Shown: positions 1 through 9,450, counted from the stretch's first letter. The stretch is DNA of 64,000 nucleotides from Bacteroidota bacterium (GCA_023957335.1 JAMLHC010000001.1:62001-126000), one strand, 5' to 3'. Numbers and translations are program-made. Notes: generated by a model not told the origin, from the letters alone.

Positions 1-114
1 AAGCAGTTCTGTCAAAGTTCTTTTTTGGATTGCCACTGCATTATTCAGTGAATCATCAATTGCTTGCAATCTGTTTTTGAAATACCAGTTTATGAGTGAA
101 TTAATAATTGCCAT
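1..114 (-). CDS. GH3-like acyl-adenylate family protein, N-terminal 38 codons only
   Basis: An open frame reads off the left edge from an ATG at 114. The 38 visible residues start MAIINSLINWYFKNRL and run on as a short amphipathic helix without a stop. This resembles the N-terminus of the GH3 auxin-responsive-promoter-like proteins common in Bacteroidota, which open with a similar NS-x-W-x-KxRx-x-QI helix. The family is related to acyl-adenylating enzymes, but its bacterial substrate is unknown. The assignment rests on the N-terminus alone, because the rest of the gene lies outside the window. A box resembling the -7 promoter element (138-144) sits 24 bases upstream and supports this start. 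Confidence 0.5.
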   Translation of the reverse strand, partial: MAIINSLINWYFKNRLQAIDDSLNNAVAIQKRTLTELL

Positions 115-137
115 CTATGTCTGCCTTATTAAGGGTG

Positions 138-144
138 CAAGTTA
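138..144 (-). promoter_or_regulatory. Possible -7 promoter box for the GH3-like gene
   Basis: The minus strand reads TAacTTG followed by C, one base shorter than the Bacteroidota consensus TAnnTTTG. Transcription would start near 131, giving a leader of about 17 nt. The rest of 115-272, between two genes that both read leftward, shows no other feature. Confidence 0.3.
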
Positions 145-272
145 AGGGATTTTAAATATTGTTATTATGTATTGCTTGTATTTTTTAATCACAAGAAATT
201 GACAAGTGATTAGAAAACATTGCGCCCACAGCGACATGCTGATAATTAATTATTAAAAGTTAAAGATTTGCT

Positions 273-1202
273 TCAGGAAAACAACCCTGATACTAATTCA
301 AAAGTTTCATTGTCCGCATCAAGCGAGGGATTGAACTCGGTGATATCCAAAGCTTTGAAAGTTTCATTAGACAAAATAAATTCTATGATGTATTTTGCTT
401 GTTGAGGTGTCATACCATTCTTAGCCGGAGTTCCTGTGCCTTTTACAAATGACGCATCCATAGAGTCCACATCAAATGAGCAACAGAGACGGTTACAATG
501 TTGTAAATAATCACAAGCTTGCTGTATCACAATTTCTATCCCATCAGATTTGATTTGTTGAGGTGTGAAAAATTTTATTTTTTCCCGTTGAATCAACTCC
601 ATCTCTTGCTTTTCATAATCGCGTAAGCCAATAATGACAAGATTTTGCGACAAAAGTTTTGGTCGTTTCCCAACCAAGCCTATATTTTTCAATCTATCCC
701 ACCATGCTGCTGTTTCAACACTGACTGCATTTTGCATAGATTCTTTATTATCCTTGCCAAGCAAAGCAGCAAGGGGCATACCGTGAATATTGCCGGAGGG
801 TGTTGTATAGGGCGAATGCAGGTCTGCATGGGCATCAATCCAAATTAAGCCGGTATTTTCAATTCCATATATATCTGAAAAAACAGATACCGAGGCAATG
901 GCATTGCTGTGATCACCGAGAATATTCAAACAAAACCTCCCCTCTCGCATTTCATCCCGAATGGTATGATAGGCAGCGGCTAAATTGTTGTGAATTTGTT
1001 CAATATGCTTAGCATTCGGATAGGATTTGCCGAAAGTAATCTTATTCTGAACCGGGGAAAACGCAAAATGAGACTTGGAAAAGTGCGTACTATTTTGAAA
1101 AAACTCAATCAATTGTTTGACTCCCTGAGCATTTCCATTTTTACCTGCTGCCAGTTCGGACGGGCAGGAAATTATACTTAGTACCTTTTCATTATTTATC
1201 AT
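273..1202 (-). CDS. rocF: Arginase-family ureohydrolase
   Basis: This 309-residue cytosolic enzyme probably hydrolyses arginine to ornithine and urea with a dinuclear manganese centre. The ureohydrolase metal motifs appear in order: LGDHSN, WIDAHADLHSP, the arginase-type substrate loop SGNIHGMP, and SFDVDSMDASFVKGTGTP near the C-terminus. The usual GGDHS is LGDHS here, a mild departure. DVDSMDA replaces the more common DVDxxDP, but the metal-binding aspartates are kept. An open frame extends upstream to a TTG at 1226, but a promoter box covers that codon (1224-1231), so the ATG at 1202 is preferred. Agmatinase or formiminoglutamase are possible alternatives; the SGNxHGMP loop favours arginase. 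Confidence 0.8.
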   Translation of the reverse strand: MINNEKVLSIISCPSELAAGKNGNAQGVKQLIEFFQNSTHFSKSHFAFSPVQNKITFGKSYPNAKHIEQIHNNLAAAYHTIRDEMREGRFCLNILGDHSNAIASVSVFSDIYGIENTGLIWIDAHADLHSPYTTPSGNIHGMPLAALLGKDNKESMQNAVSVETAAWWDRLKNIGLVGKRPKLLSQNLVIIGLRDYEKQEMELIQREKIKFFTPQQIKSDGIEIVIQQACDYLQHCNRLCCSFDVDSMDASFVKGTGTPAKNGMTPQQAKYIIEFILSNETFKALDITEFNPSLDADNETFELVSGLFS

Positions 1203-1223
1203 AAAGTAATCAATGTCACCCCG

Positions 1224-1231
1224 CAAAAGTA
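1224..1231 (-). promoter_or_regulatory. -7 promoter box of the arginase gene
   Basis: The minus strand reads TActTTTG, a full match to TAnnTTTG. Predicted transcription start is near 1217, 15 bases before the ATG at 1202. This rules out the TTG at 1226 as the start. Confidence 0.6.
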
Positions 1232-1301
1232 GCTAAAATACGGTCACCGTAAATGATTTGAATTGTTTACAAGTTGTTAAGTCCGTCTAATGGTCTGAAA
1301 A

Positions 1302-1309
1302 TAGCTTTG
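1302..1309 (+). promoter_or_regulatory. -7 promoter box of the transaldolase gene
   Basis: TAgcTTTG matches the Bacteroidota -7 consensus exactly and lies 22 bases before the ATG at 1331. It excludes an earlier in-frame codon at 1274. No clear -33 TTTG is seen at the usual distance. Confidence 0.6.
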
Positions 1310-1330
1310 CACACACAAATTTTGACACTT

Positions 1331-1990
1331 ATGAAATTCTTTTTAGACACTGCAAACCTTGAGCAAATCAGAGAAGCAAACGAACTCGGCATACTTGATG
1401 GCGTAACCACCAATCCTTCTCTTATGGCAAAAGAAGGAATCAAAGGCAATGCTAATGTAAAAAAACACTACAAAACCATTTGCGAAATTGTGAATGGCGA
1501 CATTAGTGCAGAAGTTATTTCCACCGATTTTGCAGGAATGGTAAAAGAAGGGCTTGAACTCGCAAAGATTCACAAGAATATTGTAGTGAAAGTTCCCATG
1601 ATCAAAGATGGTGTTAAAGCGATGAGTTATTTTACAAAACACGGTATCAGAACCAACTGCACACTTGTTTTCAGCGCAGGGCAAGCCATTTTAGCAGCAA
1701 AAGCAGGAGCAACTTATGTTTCTCCTTTCATTGGAAGACTTGATGACATTAGCTTTGACGGTATCCAATTGATTCAACAAATCGCTGAAATATATGCAAT
1801 ACAAGGCTTTCACACACAAATATTGGCTGCATCTATTCGCAACCCATTGCATATCATCAAATCTGCTGAAGCAGGTGCCAATGTTGTAACCTGTCCTTTA
1901 AGTTCCATTTTGGGACTATTGAACCACCCCTTGACAGATATAGGTCTTGCCAAATTTATGGAAGACCACAACAAGGTAAATGCTAAGTAG
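1331..1990 (+). CDS. tal: Transaldolase, short (TalC/FSA-like) type
   Basis: This 219-residue TIM-barrel aldolase of the pentose phosphate pathway moves a dihydroxyacetone unit between sugar phosphates. The start MKFFLDTANLEQIRE and the DGVTTNPSL segment are hallmarks of the short transaldolase family (about 215-220 residues). The Schiff-base lysine is in NIVVKVPM, and the TNCTLVFSAGQA and ATYVSPFIGRLDD segments follow in the expected order. The ATG at 1331 gives the family's normal N-terminus and sits behind a promoter box. The family also includes fructose-6-phosphate aldolases, which cannot be separated by eye. The next gene starts 3 bases after the stop and is probably co-transcribed. Confidence 0.9.
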   Translation: MKFFLDTANLEQIREANELGILDGVTTNPSLMAKEGIKGNANVKKHYKTICEIVNGDISAEVISTDFAGMVKEGLELAKIHKNIVVKVPMIKDGVKAMSYFTKHGIRTNCTLVFSAGQAILAAKAGATYVSPFIGRLDDISFDGIQLIQQIAEIYAIQGFHTQILAASIRNPLHIIKSAEAGANVVTCPLSSILGLLNHPLTDIGLAKFMEDHNKVNAK

Positions 1991-1992
1991 TC

Positions 1993-2676
1993 ATGTTGCG
2001 CAAGGCTGCTTACATTGCTTGTACAATTAGCCTCTTGTGTATTTTTTCTGCTTGTAATAAAAACTGCCCTTATATAGAAACGGTTGAAATTCAACAGGAA
2101 ATGAAAGATTGGACAGAGTTCTTACCCGGTAGTTATTGGGTTTATCAAGATTCAATATCGGGAAAATTTGACACCATATCTATATACGCAATCCAAGCTA
2201 AGGTATTGGACACCACACCCAAAGACAGTCGTTGCCCTACCCGCAAACAAAGGGAGTTGCTCATGAACTATCCGGAAGATTCAATTCCAAATCCATCGAA
2301 CTATGAATTTTATGGTATTTATGAGGACAAAAACCAGGATTTACTTACCGGAGAAATGACTTTCAGGAAAAAGGCGGAAAGAACTTTATCTTCCACCTAC
2401 ATGCTTTTCCCCATAGAAATTGGAGCGAACAAACGTTACGGCTCCAGGTCATGGTTTACCATTGAAGATATAATCCCATCAATGAACATGGCAGATACTA
2501 CCTTTGACAATGTGGTTTGCACACACGACAATTTCAGCTATCCTGCCAATGGTGAAGCACGATTTTACCATGTTAAAAATATAGGTGTAATTAAAAAAGT
2601 TTTTTATAAGCAAGGGACTTCTGAACCTTCGGCTGTATGGAATTTGACAGAATGGGAAGTATTTCAGAAAAATTAA
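1993..2676 (+). CDS. Lipoprotein of unknown function
   Basis: The 227-residue product begins MLRKAAYIACTISLL and has a lipobox (IFSAC, cysteine near residue 21), so it should be a lipid-anchored envelope protein. The body contains WVYQDS and repeated charged, aromatic-rich strands (GSYWVYQDSIS, FYGIYEDKNQD) suggestive of a small beta-rich fold. I recognise no catalytic motif. Its ATG follows the transaldolase stop by 2 bases, implying co-transcription, but no shared function is apparent. It converges with the amidohydrolase gene 8 bases downstream. Confidence 0.75.
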   Translation: MLRKAAYIACTISLLCIFSACNKNCPYIETVEIQQEMKDWTEFLPGSYWVYQDSISGKFDTISIYAIQAKVLDTTPKDSRCPTRKQRELLMNYPEDSIPNPSNYEFYGIYEDKNQDLLTGEMTFRKKAERTLSSTYMLFPIEIGANKRYGSRSWFTIEDIIPSMNMADTTFDNVVCTHDNFSYPANGEARFYHVKNIGVIKKVFYKQGTSEPSAVWNLTEWEVFQKN

Positions 2677-2684
2677 TCAAGTGC

Positions 2685-4319
2685 TTAATTCAAATGTCGT
2701 TTATAGACAATCTCCCCATCAATAATGGTCATCCACGATGAGTTGTTGTGAAATTCGGGATAGTTTTTGAGAGGCTGGTTCAAAATTACCAAATTGGCTT
2801 TTTTACCAATTTCAAGAGTTCCCAATTCTTTGTCGACAAAACAACCGTAGGCAGCCCAAGCAGTCATAGCCAGAACAGCCGTATCCAGCGACACTGCTTC
2901 ATGAGGCATAAAAGCGACAGGAGGTTCATCATCCGTACTTTTCCTTGCGGTGGCAGCAAAAATGGTTGCAAATGGATTGTAACCTTCAATAGGAAAATCC
3001 GTTCCAAACAATATCATACCTCGTGTACTCAAAAGCGATTTATAGCGATATGCTTCATTCTCCATACGATTTTTGCCCAGACGCATTTCAGCCCAACGCT
3101 GGTCAGTGGTAGCGTGTGTAGGTTGTACAGATGGAAGCACTCCTGCGGACTTAAATAATGGCATATCATCCGGACTAATCACTTGTGCGTGTTCTATTCT
3201 CCAGCGATAGTCCTTTTTATCGTCTATGAGAGAATGAATCAATCGGAGCACAACTCGGTTTGCCGAGTCTCCTATACAGTGCGTATTCGCTTGATATCCA
3301 AGTTCCTTGGCAATTTGAAATGTAGCTTTCAAACTATCGAATGGAGTAACCATCAATCCATAATTTGACAAATCATCACTATATGGTTCAAGCAAACACG
3401 CCCCTCTGGAGCCTAAGGCGCCATCTGCAATCATCTTAAAACTCCTTATGGTCAAATGCCCGTTCACATAAGTTCCATGTTCCTTGGCAAAAGCAATATT
3501 ACCCGGAGTTGGAAATAACATACCATAGATATTGATTTTCAGTTTGTTTTCATTAGCCAATTCTATAAAAAAATCTCGAGCACTATCATCCAAACCTGCA
3601 TCATGAACATGAGTCAACCCAAAAGCAAGAAACAATTCTTGAATTTCAAAAAACTTAGCGCGTAATTCTTGTTTATTGGGTTTTGGCAAACGTTTATTCA
3701 ACTCATCAACAGCATTATCTAAAATAATACCGGTTAATTTGCCTTTCTTTTTTAAATATGCCCCACCTTGAATTTTACTGTGAACATTGATTCCCATCAT
3801 GTCCATCATAGCTTGGTTAATCAGCATGGCGTGTCCATCAACCCTTGTCAACGCAACAGGGGTAGTGAGATAAGACTCGTTCAAGCGGGCGTTATCAGGC
3901 ATATCTCCCTCCCCCCACAAACTTTGGTCCCAACCACGACCAATAATGATTTCGGAGTTGGTTTTGGATTGATATTTCTCCAACCTGGCAATTAATTCAT
4001 AATAAGAACGTGTACCGGTCAAATCTACTGTCATCATTAGCTTGGCAAGACTTAACAGATGTCCGTGGCAGTCATGAAATCCGGGATAGATGTCTCGATT
4101 TTTTGCGTTAATTAATGATTTTGCATTATACTTTTTCAGAATTACCTTGTCTGAACCATAATCAATCACAACACCTTTGTGCAAAACTATTGCTTCGGTA
4201 ACTTGAAGTCCGGGATTCATCAAATGAATGCTCCCATTATAAATAACAATATCAACTTCCTGCTTTTTGGTGCAAGAAAACAAGACAATCATGAAAGATA
4301 TAAACAAGCAGTTTTTCAT
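2685..4319 (-). CDS. Amidohydrolase family protein (YtcJ-like), lipoprotein
   Basis: This 544-residue metal-dependent hydrolase of the amidohydrolase superfamily (Amidohydro_3/YtcJ type) has a lipoprotein signal (MKNCLFISFMIVLFSC, cysteine 16) and so acts in the envelope. The metal-binding HDCHGH is at residues 82-87. Later ligand regions are YQANTHCIGDSAN and WRIEHAQV, and the conserved aspartate is in ILFGTDFPIEGYNP. A short beta-sandwich flanks the barrel at both ends (VDIVIYNGSIHLM and LVILNQPL). YtcJ-type proteins have poorly defined substrates, so the substrate is not inferred here. The ATG at 4319 is divergent from the M48 peptidase gene. Confidence 0.85.
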   Translation of the reverse strand: MKNCLFISFMIVLFSCTKKQEVDIVIYNGSIHLMNPGLQVTEAIVLHKGVVIDYGSDKVILKKYNAKSLINAKNRDIYPGFHDCHGHLLSLAKLMMTVDLTGTRSYYELIARLEKYQSKTNSEIIIGRGWDQSLWGEGDMPDNARLNESYLTTPVALTRVDGHAMLINQAMMDMMGINVHSKIQGGAYLKKKGKLTGIILDNAVDELNKRLPKPNKQELRAKFFEIQELFLAFGLTHVHDAGLDDSARDFFIELANENKLKINIYGMLFPTPGNIAFAKEHGTYVNGHLTIRSFKMIADGALGSRGACLLEPYSDDLSNYGLMVTPFDSLKATFQIAKELGYQANTHCIGDSANRVVLRLIHSLIDDKKDYRWRIEHAQVISPDDMPLFKSAGVLPSVQPTHATTDQRWAEMRLGKNRMENEAYRYKSLLSTRGMILFGTDFPIEGYNPFATIFAATARKSTDDEPPVAFMPHEAVSLDTAVLAMTAWAAYGCFVDKELGTLEIGKKANLVILNQPLKNYPEFHNNSSWMTIIDGEIVYKRHLN

Positions 4320-4448
4320 AATGGACTAGATTGACAGAGCAAATAAATAGGAATATTTTTAATCTTTCAAGAATTTCAAATTTTCTTTTTCTATTAAAAT
4401 TGAAGATATAAAATTGAGCAAAATCGTGAAGAATTCTTGAGTAAAACT

Positions 4449-4456
4449 TACCTTTG
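4449..4456 (+). promoter_or_regulatory. -7 promoter box of the M48 peptidase gene
   Basis: TAccTTTG followed by CAcc is an exact consensus match 21 bases before the ATG at 4477. The divergent gap 4320-4476 shows no other clear element; no convincing box was found for the leftward gene. Confidence 0.65.
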
Positions 4457-4476
4457 CACCTTCAAATACATTTTGA

Positions 4477-5283
4477 ATGAAAAGAACATTTTTAAGATAC
4501 ACACTACCTTTAGCCGTGGTATTGTTTACAACAACAATATCAGTTCAATCTTGTAAAGACAAAAAAATAAATATTTTTTCACTAAATGACGATATTGAGT
4601 TAGGCAAACAAGTGTCAGAAGAAATTGCAGCCAACCCTCAAGAATACCCTCTGTTAGATCCTAACAAATATTCGGCTGCTTATGCCCATTTACAACGAAT
4701 AACTGACAATATTCTCAATAGTGGACAGGTTCAGTATAAAGATAAATTTGCATGGGAAACCCACATCATCAATGATGACAGCACTCTTAATGCCTTTTGC
4801 ACTCCGGGCGGATACATTTATGTTTATACAGGTTTGATAAAATATCTTGAATCAGAAGACGAGCTTGCCGGAGTCATGGGACATGAGATTGCACATGCAG
4901 ACCGCAGACATTCCACTAATGCAATGACGAGACAGTATGGCATTCAATTATTACTTGATATCGTTTTTGGACAAGACAAAGGTGCTTTGGCACGAGTTGC
5001 TGTCGAATTAAAAGAGCTTCAATATAGCAGGGATGCCGAAAGAGAAGCGGATAAATACTCCGTCATTTACCTTTACCCAACCGATTATGATGCCAGAGGT
5101 GCTGCCCGATTTTTTGAAAAACTTTTGGCAAACGGAAATTCAGGTGGACCTCAATTTTTGAGTACACATCCTAATCCTGAAAATAGGGTTGAAAATATTA
5201 CAAAAGAATGGGAAACCCTTGGCGGCAAAGAAGGACAACGATTTGTTGAAAGATATCAGCAATTTAAAAATGCACTGCCATAA
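4477..5283 (+). CDS. M48-family metalloprotease, lipoprotein
   Basis: This 268-residue zinc peptidase belongs to the M48 family (BepA/LoiP/YcaL-like) of periplasmic quality-control proteases. A lipoprotein signal ends in SVQSC (cysteine 26). The active site HEIAH is at 136-140 in GHEIAHADRRH, preceded by NAFCTPGGYIYVYTGL, which forms the family's edge strand. The third zinc ligand is expected in AEREADKYSV, and the C-terminal LSTHPNPENR motif is typical. No TPR domain is present, so it is the short form. Relatives degrade misassembled outer-membrane proteins, consistent with the envelope-rich setting. The ABC-F gene follows after 45 bases. Confidence 0.9.
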   Translation: MKRTFLRYTLPLAVVLFTTTISVQSCKDKKINIFSLNDDIELGKQVSEEIAANPQEYPLLDPNKYSAAYAHLQRITDNILNSGQVQYKDKFAWETHIINDDSTLNAFCTPGGYIYVYTGLIKYLESEDELAGVMGHEIAHADRRHSTNAMTRQYGIQLLLDIVFGQDKGALARVAVELKELQYSRDAEREADKYSVIYLYPTDYDARGAARFFEKLLANGNSGGPQFLSTHPNPENRVENITKEWETLGGKEGQRFVERYQQFKNALP

Positions 5284-5328
5284 GATTTTGCTCCATTTCA
5301 TTTAATATAGTTAAAAACAATACCAAAA

Positions 5329-7242
5329 TTGATTTCATTACAAGATATAGGTTTCCATTTCGGAGGCAGATACCTATACAAAGACGTTAACTGGCAGATT
5401 TTTGAAGGACAGCGAATAGGCTTAGTCGGACCCAATGGCGCAGGTAAATCCACATTATTACGCATCATTTCAGGAGATTATACTCCCTCAGAAGGGATTC
5501 TGAACAGAAGCAATGATTGCACTATCGGATTTCTAAACCAAGATTTATTGTCTCTGGAATATTCGCAGTCTATCTATGAAGTGGCTTTGGAAGCATTTGC
5601 TGACGTGCTGAAGATGGAAGAAGAATTACATCAGCTTTACAAGCTTTTAGAAACTGACACAAGCGAAGAATTACTTACTAAACTAGGGGATGTTCAACAC
5701 AGGTTCGAAAGTTTGGACGGATATAATATCAAACACAAAACAGAGGAAGTATTAGAAGGATTAGGTTTTGAAACCCAAGATTTGCACCGACCTTTTAGCG
5801 AATTTTCAGGTGGGTGGCGAATGAGAGTTTTGTTAGCAAAAATCTTGTTAAGACAACCGCGTTTGCTACTCTTGGACGAACCTACCAACCACCTTGACTT
5901 GCCATCTATCGAATGGCTTGAAGAGTATTTGCGCAACTATAAAGGCGCTGTTGTGGTTGTGTCGCACGACAGATATTTTCTGGACAGAATGGTCAATCAG
6001 ATTGCCGAAATTGCTTATGGTAAGTTTTATTTGTATCCCGGCAACTATTCGTTCTTTCTAAAGTCAAAATCAGAGCGCGAAGAATTACAGCAAAGACAAT
6101 ACGAAAACCAGCAGCAATTTATTAGACAACAGGAACGATTCATTGAACGTTTTAAAGCCAAAGCGTCAAAATCCACACAAGCCCAAAGCAGGGTTAAAAT
6201 GCTGGACAAACTTGAGCGGATTGAATCCATTGACAACCCTGACAGCAAAATAAACCTTGACTTTAAAGTCAAACACAAATCAGGAAAAGTACTCAAGAAG
6301 TTTCACAACCTGAGCAAATCTTATAACAGCAATCTCATCCTAAATCAAATTGATGGAGAGATTCAACGTGGCGACAAAATTGCCCTCATAGGCGCGAACG
6401 GCAAAGGAAAAACTACGCTTCTGAAAATACTTGCGGGCGAAGAATCATACGAAGGCGAGATTGAAACCGGATATCAGGTTATCAAATCATTTTATGCGCA
6501 ACACCAGTTGGAAGCACTCAATGTAGATAATGAAATACTAAAAGAGTTGGACAGTATGGGAACTACCAAAACCGAAATGGAATTGCGAACCGTTTTAGGC
6601 TGTTTCTTGTTTTCGGGCGATGATGTTTTCAAGAAAATAAAAATCTTGTCCGGAGGAGAAAAAGCACGTGTCGCTCTTGCCAAATGTCTGGTTCAAGAAG
6701 CAAACTTTCTATTATTGGACGAACCCACTAACCACCTTGACATGCAATCAACAGACATCTTGGTGCAGGCATTGAACAACTATACAGGAACAGTAATCTA
6801 TGTTTCTCACGATAGACATTTTATATCCCGGGTTGCTACCAAAATATGGTGGATAGAAGACCATAAACTCAAAGAATACCTCGGAGATTATGCCGAATAC
6901 AGCTATTGGAAAGAGAATATAAAAGAAGAAACAAGCAAAACCGAAAAAAAACAACCCAAGGAAAAAGAATCGCCAACTCCTCCTCAGGATGATATAACGG
7001 CAAAGAACTTGCTAAATGAGCGTAAAAAGCTGGAAAAAGAATTGGCTTTTCATGAATCCGAGTTGGAAAAATTGAAAATAAAAAAGGCTGAAATTGAGTT
7101 ATGGTTAAGCAAACCCGAAAATCTGATTCATGAAGATGAGATGCTTGCGAAATCTCGATTGTACAACAAAATTGAAACCGAGATAAACAATGCGGAACAA
7201 GAATATGAAAAGCGATTCGAGTCATTGCTGAAATTTGAATAA
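5329..7242 (+). CDS. ABC-F family ATP-binding protein (Uup/YheS-like)
   Basis: This 637-residue soluble twin-ATPase has no membrane segments. ABC-F proteins act at the ribosome or, for Uup, in DNA repair. The first ATPase has Walker A GPNGAGKST (34-42), signature FSGGWRMR and Walker B LLLLDEPTNHLD. The second has GANGKGKTT (355-363), LSGGEKAR and LLLDEPTNHLD. Between them lies a charged linker rich in Q and R (ABC_tran_Xtn type). The last 90 residues are a lysine- and glutamate-rich coiled coil. The start is a TTG giving MISLQDIGFHFGG, the normal family N-terminus. The C-terminal coiled coil favours Uup over an antibiotic-protection factor. Confidence 0.9.
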   Translation: MISLQDIGFHFGGRYLYKDVNWQIFEGQRIGLVGPNGAGKSTLLRIISGDYTPSEGILNRSNDCTIGFLNQDLLSLEYSQSIYEVALEAFADVLKMEEELHQLYKLLETDTSEELLTKLGDVQHRFESLDGYNIKHKTEEVLEGLGFETQDLHRPFSEFSGGWRMRVLLAKILLRQPRLLLLDEPTNHLDLPSIEWLEEYLRNYKGAVVVVSHDRYFLDRMVNQIAEIAYGKFYLYPGNYSFFLKSKSEREELQQRQYENQQQFIRQQERFIERFKAKASKSTQAQSRVKMLDKLERIESIDNPDSKINLDFKVKHKSGKVLKKFHNLSKSYNSNLILNQIDGEIQRGDKIALIGANGKGKTTLLKILAGEESYEGEIETGYQVIKSFYAQHQLEALNVDNEILKELDSMGTTKTEMELRTVLGCFLFSGDDVFKKIKILSGGEKARVALAKCLVQEANFLLLDEPTNHLDMQSTDILVQALNNYTGTVIYVSHDRHFISRVATKIWWIEDHKLKEYLGDYAEYSYWKENIKEETSKTEKKQPKEKESPTPPQDDITAKNLLNERKKLEKELAFHESELEKLKIKKAEIELWLSKPENLIHEDEMLAKSRLYNKIETEINNAEQEYEKRFESLLKFE

Positions 7243-7247
7243 CTTTG
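7240..7247 (+). promoter_or_regulatory. -7 promoter box overlapping the ABC-F stop codon
   Basis: TAacTTTG begins with the first two bases of the TAA stop (7240-7242) of the ABC-F gene and ends 18 bases before the next ATG at 7265. A TTG at 7225-7227 is a poor -33 candidate because the spacing is short. Confidence 0.5.
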
Positions 7248-7264
7248 AACTGACAAACCCGACC

Positions 7265-8557
7265 ATGAAATACACGCTGTTATTGCTCACTCTCATTGTA
7301 TGTTGTTCAAAAGTTCAATCAGCTAAGCTGCCTTTGGAATATAAAAACAAAACGTACGAAGAAGCAATCATGACCGTTATTCTGCAAAAGACGGGTACTG
7401 AAGAAAGGATTCCTTTAGTAAGTATGTCAAATCCCATTGGCGCTTTAACACTGAGGTTTGATGAATTACGTCCGGAAAATGACTATTATCAATACAAATA
7501 CATCCATTGCAGCGCAAATTGGACTCCTTCTGAACTGCATACTTTTGACTATATAGACGGAGCACAGTCAGAAAATATTGACAATTACGGATTTTCTCAA
7601 AACACTTATTTTCAATACACAAGTTATTCCTTAACATTTCCAACAGAGAACATGCGCCTTAAGCTTTCGGGAAACTATTTGCTTGTGGTGTATCGCAATT
7701 ATGATGAAAACGACATCATTTTGACACAACGCTTTATGGTAGTTAACGACATTGCCAATATTGATGCAATTGTTGAACGTTCAAGTGAAGTAGAATATCG
7801 TATGAAAAAACAAGAAATTGATTTTACGGTCAAATACGACAATTATGAAATTCCCAACCCAATGACAGACATCAATGCTGTCATACTCCAAAACACAAAT
7901 TGGACTACTGCCATCTACGGATTAAAACCCAGATTTGTAAATAACGGTGTCTTGGATTACAACTATAATGCTGAAAACAACTTTTGGGGCGCAAATGAGT
8001 TTAGGTATTTTGATATTCGCAGCCTGCGCACAATGAGCCCAAGTGTACAAAGAAAATATATAGACGAATACAATCGTCCTGTGGCAGAATTATATAAGGA
8101 AAAGACACGTGCGACAGACCCCTACCTTGAATACTTGGACTATAATGGCAAAATCGTACTTGACAATAAAGACGGTAGCGGTAGAGACCCAAATATTAGC
8201 TCAGACTACGTTCAGGTAAAGTTTTATTATATCAACCCGGGCGGGGAGTTGAACACACCTCTCTATATTTTTGGCGAATTAACTAACTGGGAACTGAAAG
8301 ACGACTACAAACTGGTTTACGACAAAAGCAAAAACCTATACTATTGCGAAGCTACACTCAAGCAGGGATATTATTCTTATTGGTACGTTACTCCCTCTGC
8401 TAACGCATCTGAAACTATCAATTTATCGCTTACCGAAGGTAATTATTACCAAACAGAAAACACCTACACTATCCTAATTTATCATAAGAATCAATTTCTG
8501 AGATATGATGAATTAATCGGGTACACCCAACTATCTTCCTCAGGAAAGCAAAAGTGA
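7265..8557 (+). CDS. DUF5103 protein, T9SS Plug-like
   Basis: This 430-residue secreted protein has a signal peptide (MKYTLLLLTLIVCCSKVQS). The YKNKTYEEAI start, LTLRFDELRPENDYYQYKYIHC and HTFDYIDGAQSENI segments match my memory of the DUF5103 family. That family includes the Plug protein that closes the SprA translocon of the type IX secretion system in Flavobacterium. The C-terminal half (VQVKFYYINPGGELNTPLYIFGELTNW) resembles a beta-sandwich. A Plug role fits the many T9SS cargo genes in this window, but no other T9SS core gene is adjacent. An in-frame TTG at 7235 lies before the promoter box, so the ATG at 7265 is chosen. Confidence 0.75.
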   Translation: MKYTLLLLTLIVCCSKVQSAKLPLEYKNKTYEEAIMTVILQKTGTEERIPLVSMSNPIGALTLRFDELRPENDYYQYKYIHCSANWTPSELHTFDYIDGAQSENIDNYGFSQNTYFQYTSYSLTFPTENMRLKLSGNYLLVVYRNYDENDIILTQRFMVVNDIANIDAIVERSSEVEYRMKKQEIDFTVKYDNYEIPNPMTDINAVILQNTNWTTAIYGLKPRFVNNGVLDYNYNAENNFWGANEFRYFDIRSLRTMSPSVQRKYIDEYNRPVAELYKEKTRATDPYLEYLDYNGKIVLDNKDGSGRDPNISSDYVQVKFYYINPGGELNTPLYIFGELTNWELKDDYKLVYDKSKNLYYCEATLKQGYYSYWYVTPSANASETINLSLTEGNYYQTENTYTILIYHKNQFLRYDELIGYTQLSSSGKQK

Positions 8558-8601
8558 ATAATACATTTTTGTGCCGCTTACTTTTTATACAAGGGAAATC
8601 T

Positions 8602-8609
8602 TACCTTCG
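8602..8609 (+). promoter_or_regulatory. -7 promoter box of panB (one mismatch)
   Basis: TAccTTcG differs from TAnnTTTG at one base and lies 20 bases before the panB ATG, in the same position as the exact matches elsewhere in the window. Confidence 0.45.
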
Positions 8610-8628
8610 CAGCAAATAATCCAAGAGT

Positions 8629-9450
8629 ATGAGCCATCATCCAGGCAAAGAAGCCAAACGTGTAACCACGCACACCCTTCAGGAAATGAAACAAGTAGGA
8701 GAACCCATTTCAATGCTAACTGCTTACGATTATTCATTAGCACGCATAGTGGATGAAGCAGGAATAGACGTAATCCTTGTTGGAGACTCTGCCTCTAACG
8801 TAATGGCCGGACATGAAACAACACTTCCTATTACATTAGACCAAATGATTTATCACGCATCTTCTGTTATTAGAGGTGTGAAACGGGCTCTGGTTGTGGT
8901 AGATTTACCTTTCGGTTCATATCAAGGAAACTCCAAAGAGGCACTCAATAGTGCAATCAGAATAATGAAAGAATCAGGAGGACATGCGGTAAAAATTGAA
9001 GGTGGAGAAGAAATCGTAGAATCTATCAAACGAATCCTTACCGCAGGCATCCCAGTGATGGGACATTTGGGCTTGACACCTCAATCTATTTATAAATTTG
9101 GAACTTATGCAGTACGCGCCAAAGCAGAAGCAGAAGCAGAAAAATTATTGAGTGATGCGCGTGCATTACAAGATGCGGGCTGCTTTGCAATAGTTTTAGA
9201 AAAAATTCCTAATAAATTAGCTGTTAGAGTTGCCAAGTCCATTGACATTCCTGTTATTGGAATTGGTGCAGGAGGTGGAATAGACGGCCAAGTCTTGGTC
9301 TTGCACGATATGCTAGGTATTAACAAAGAGTTTAGCCCCCGTTTTCTCAGACGCTACCTTAACTTGTATGACACAATAACCGGAGCTATTCAACATTATA
9401 TCACAGATGTTAAATCTAAGGATTTCCCCAACAAAAAAGAACAGTATTGA
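8629..9450 (+). CDS. panB: 3-methyl-2-oxobutanoate hydroxymethyltransferase
   Basis: PanB adds a hydroxymethyl group from methylenetetrahydrofolate to 2-oxoisovalerate, the first committed step to pantothenate and coenzyme A. At 273 residues it has normal length. Diagnostic segments include [31 protein letters not shown] (metal-binding aspartate), [18 protein letters not shown] and [21 protein letters not shown], all in the family order. The protein is cytosolic and forms a decamer in known members. No other pan gene is adjacent. It is preceded by its own promoter and followed by a 374-base non-coding gap. Confidence 0.95.
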   Translation: MSHHPGKEAKRVTTHTLQEMKQVGEPISMLTAYDYSLARIVDEAGIDVILVGDSASNVMAGHETTLPITLDQMIYHASSVIRGVKRALVVVDLPFGSYQGNSKEALNSAIRIMKESGGHAVKIEGGEEIVESIKRILTAGIPVMGHLGLTPQSIYKFGTYAVRAKAEAEAEKLLSDARALQDAGCFAIVLEKIPNKLAVRVAKSIDIPVIGIGAGGGIDGQVLVLHDMLGINKEFSPRFLRRYLNLYDTITGAIQHYITDVKSKDFPNKKEQY

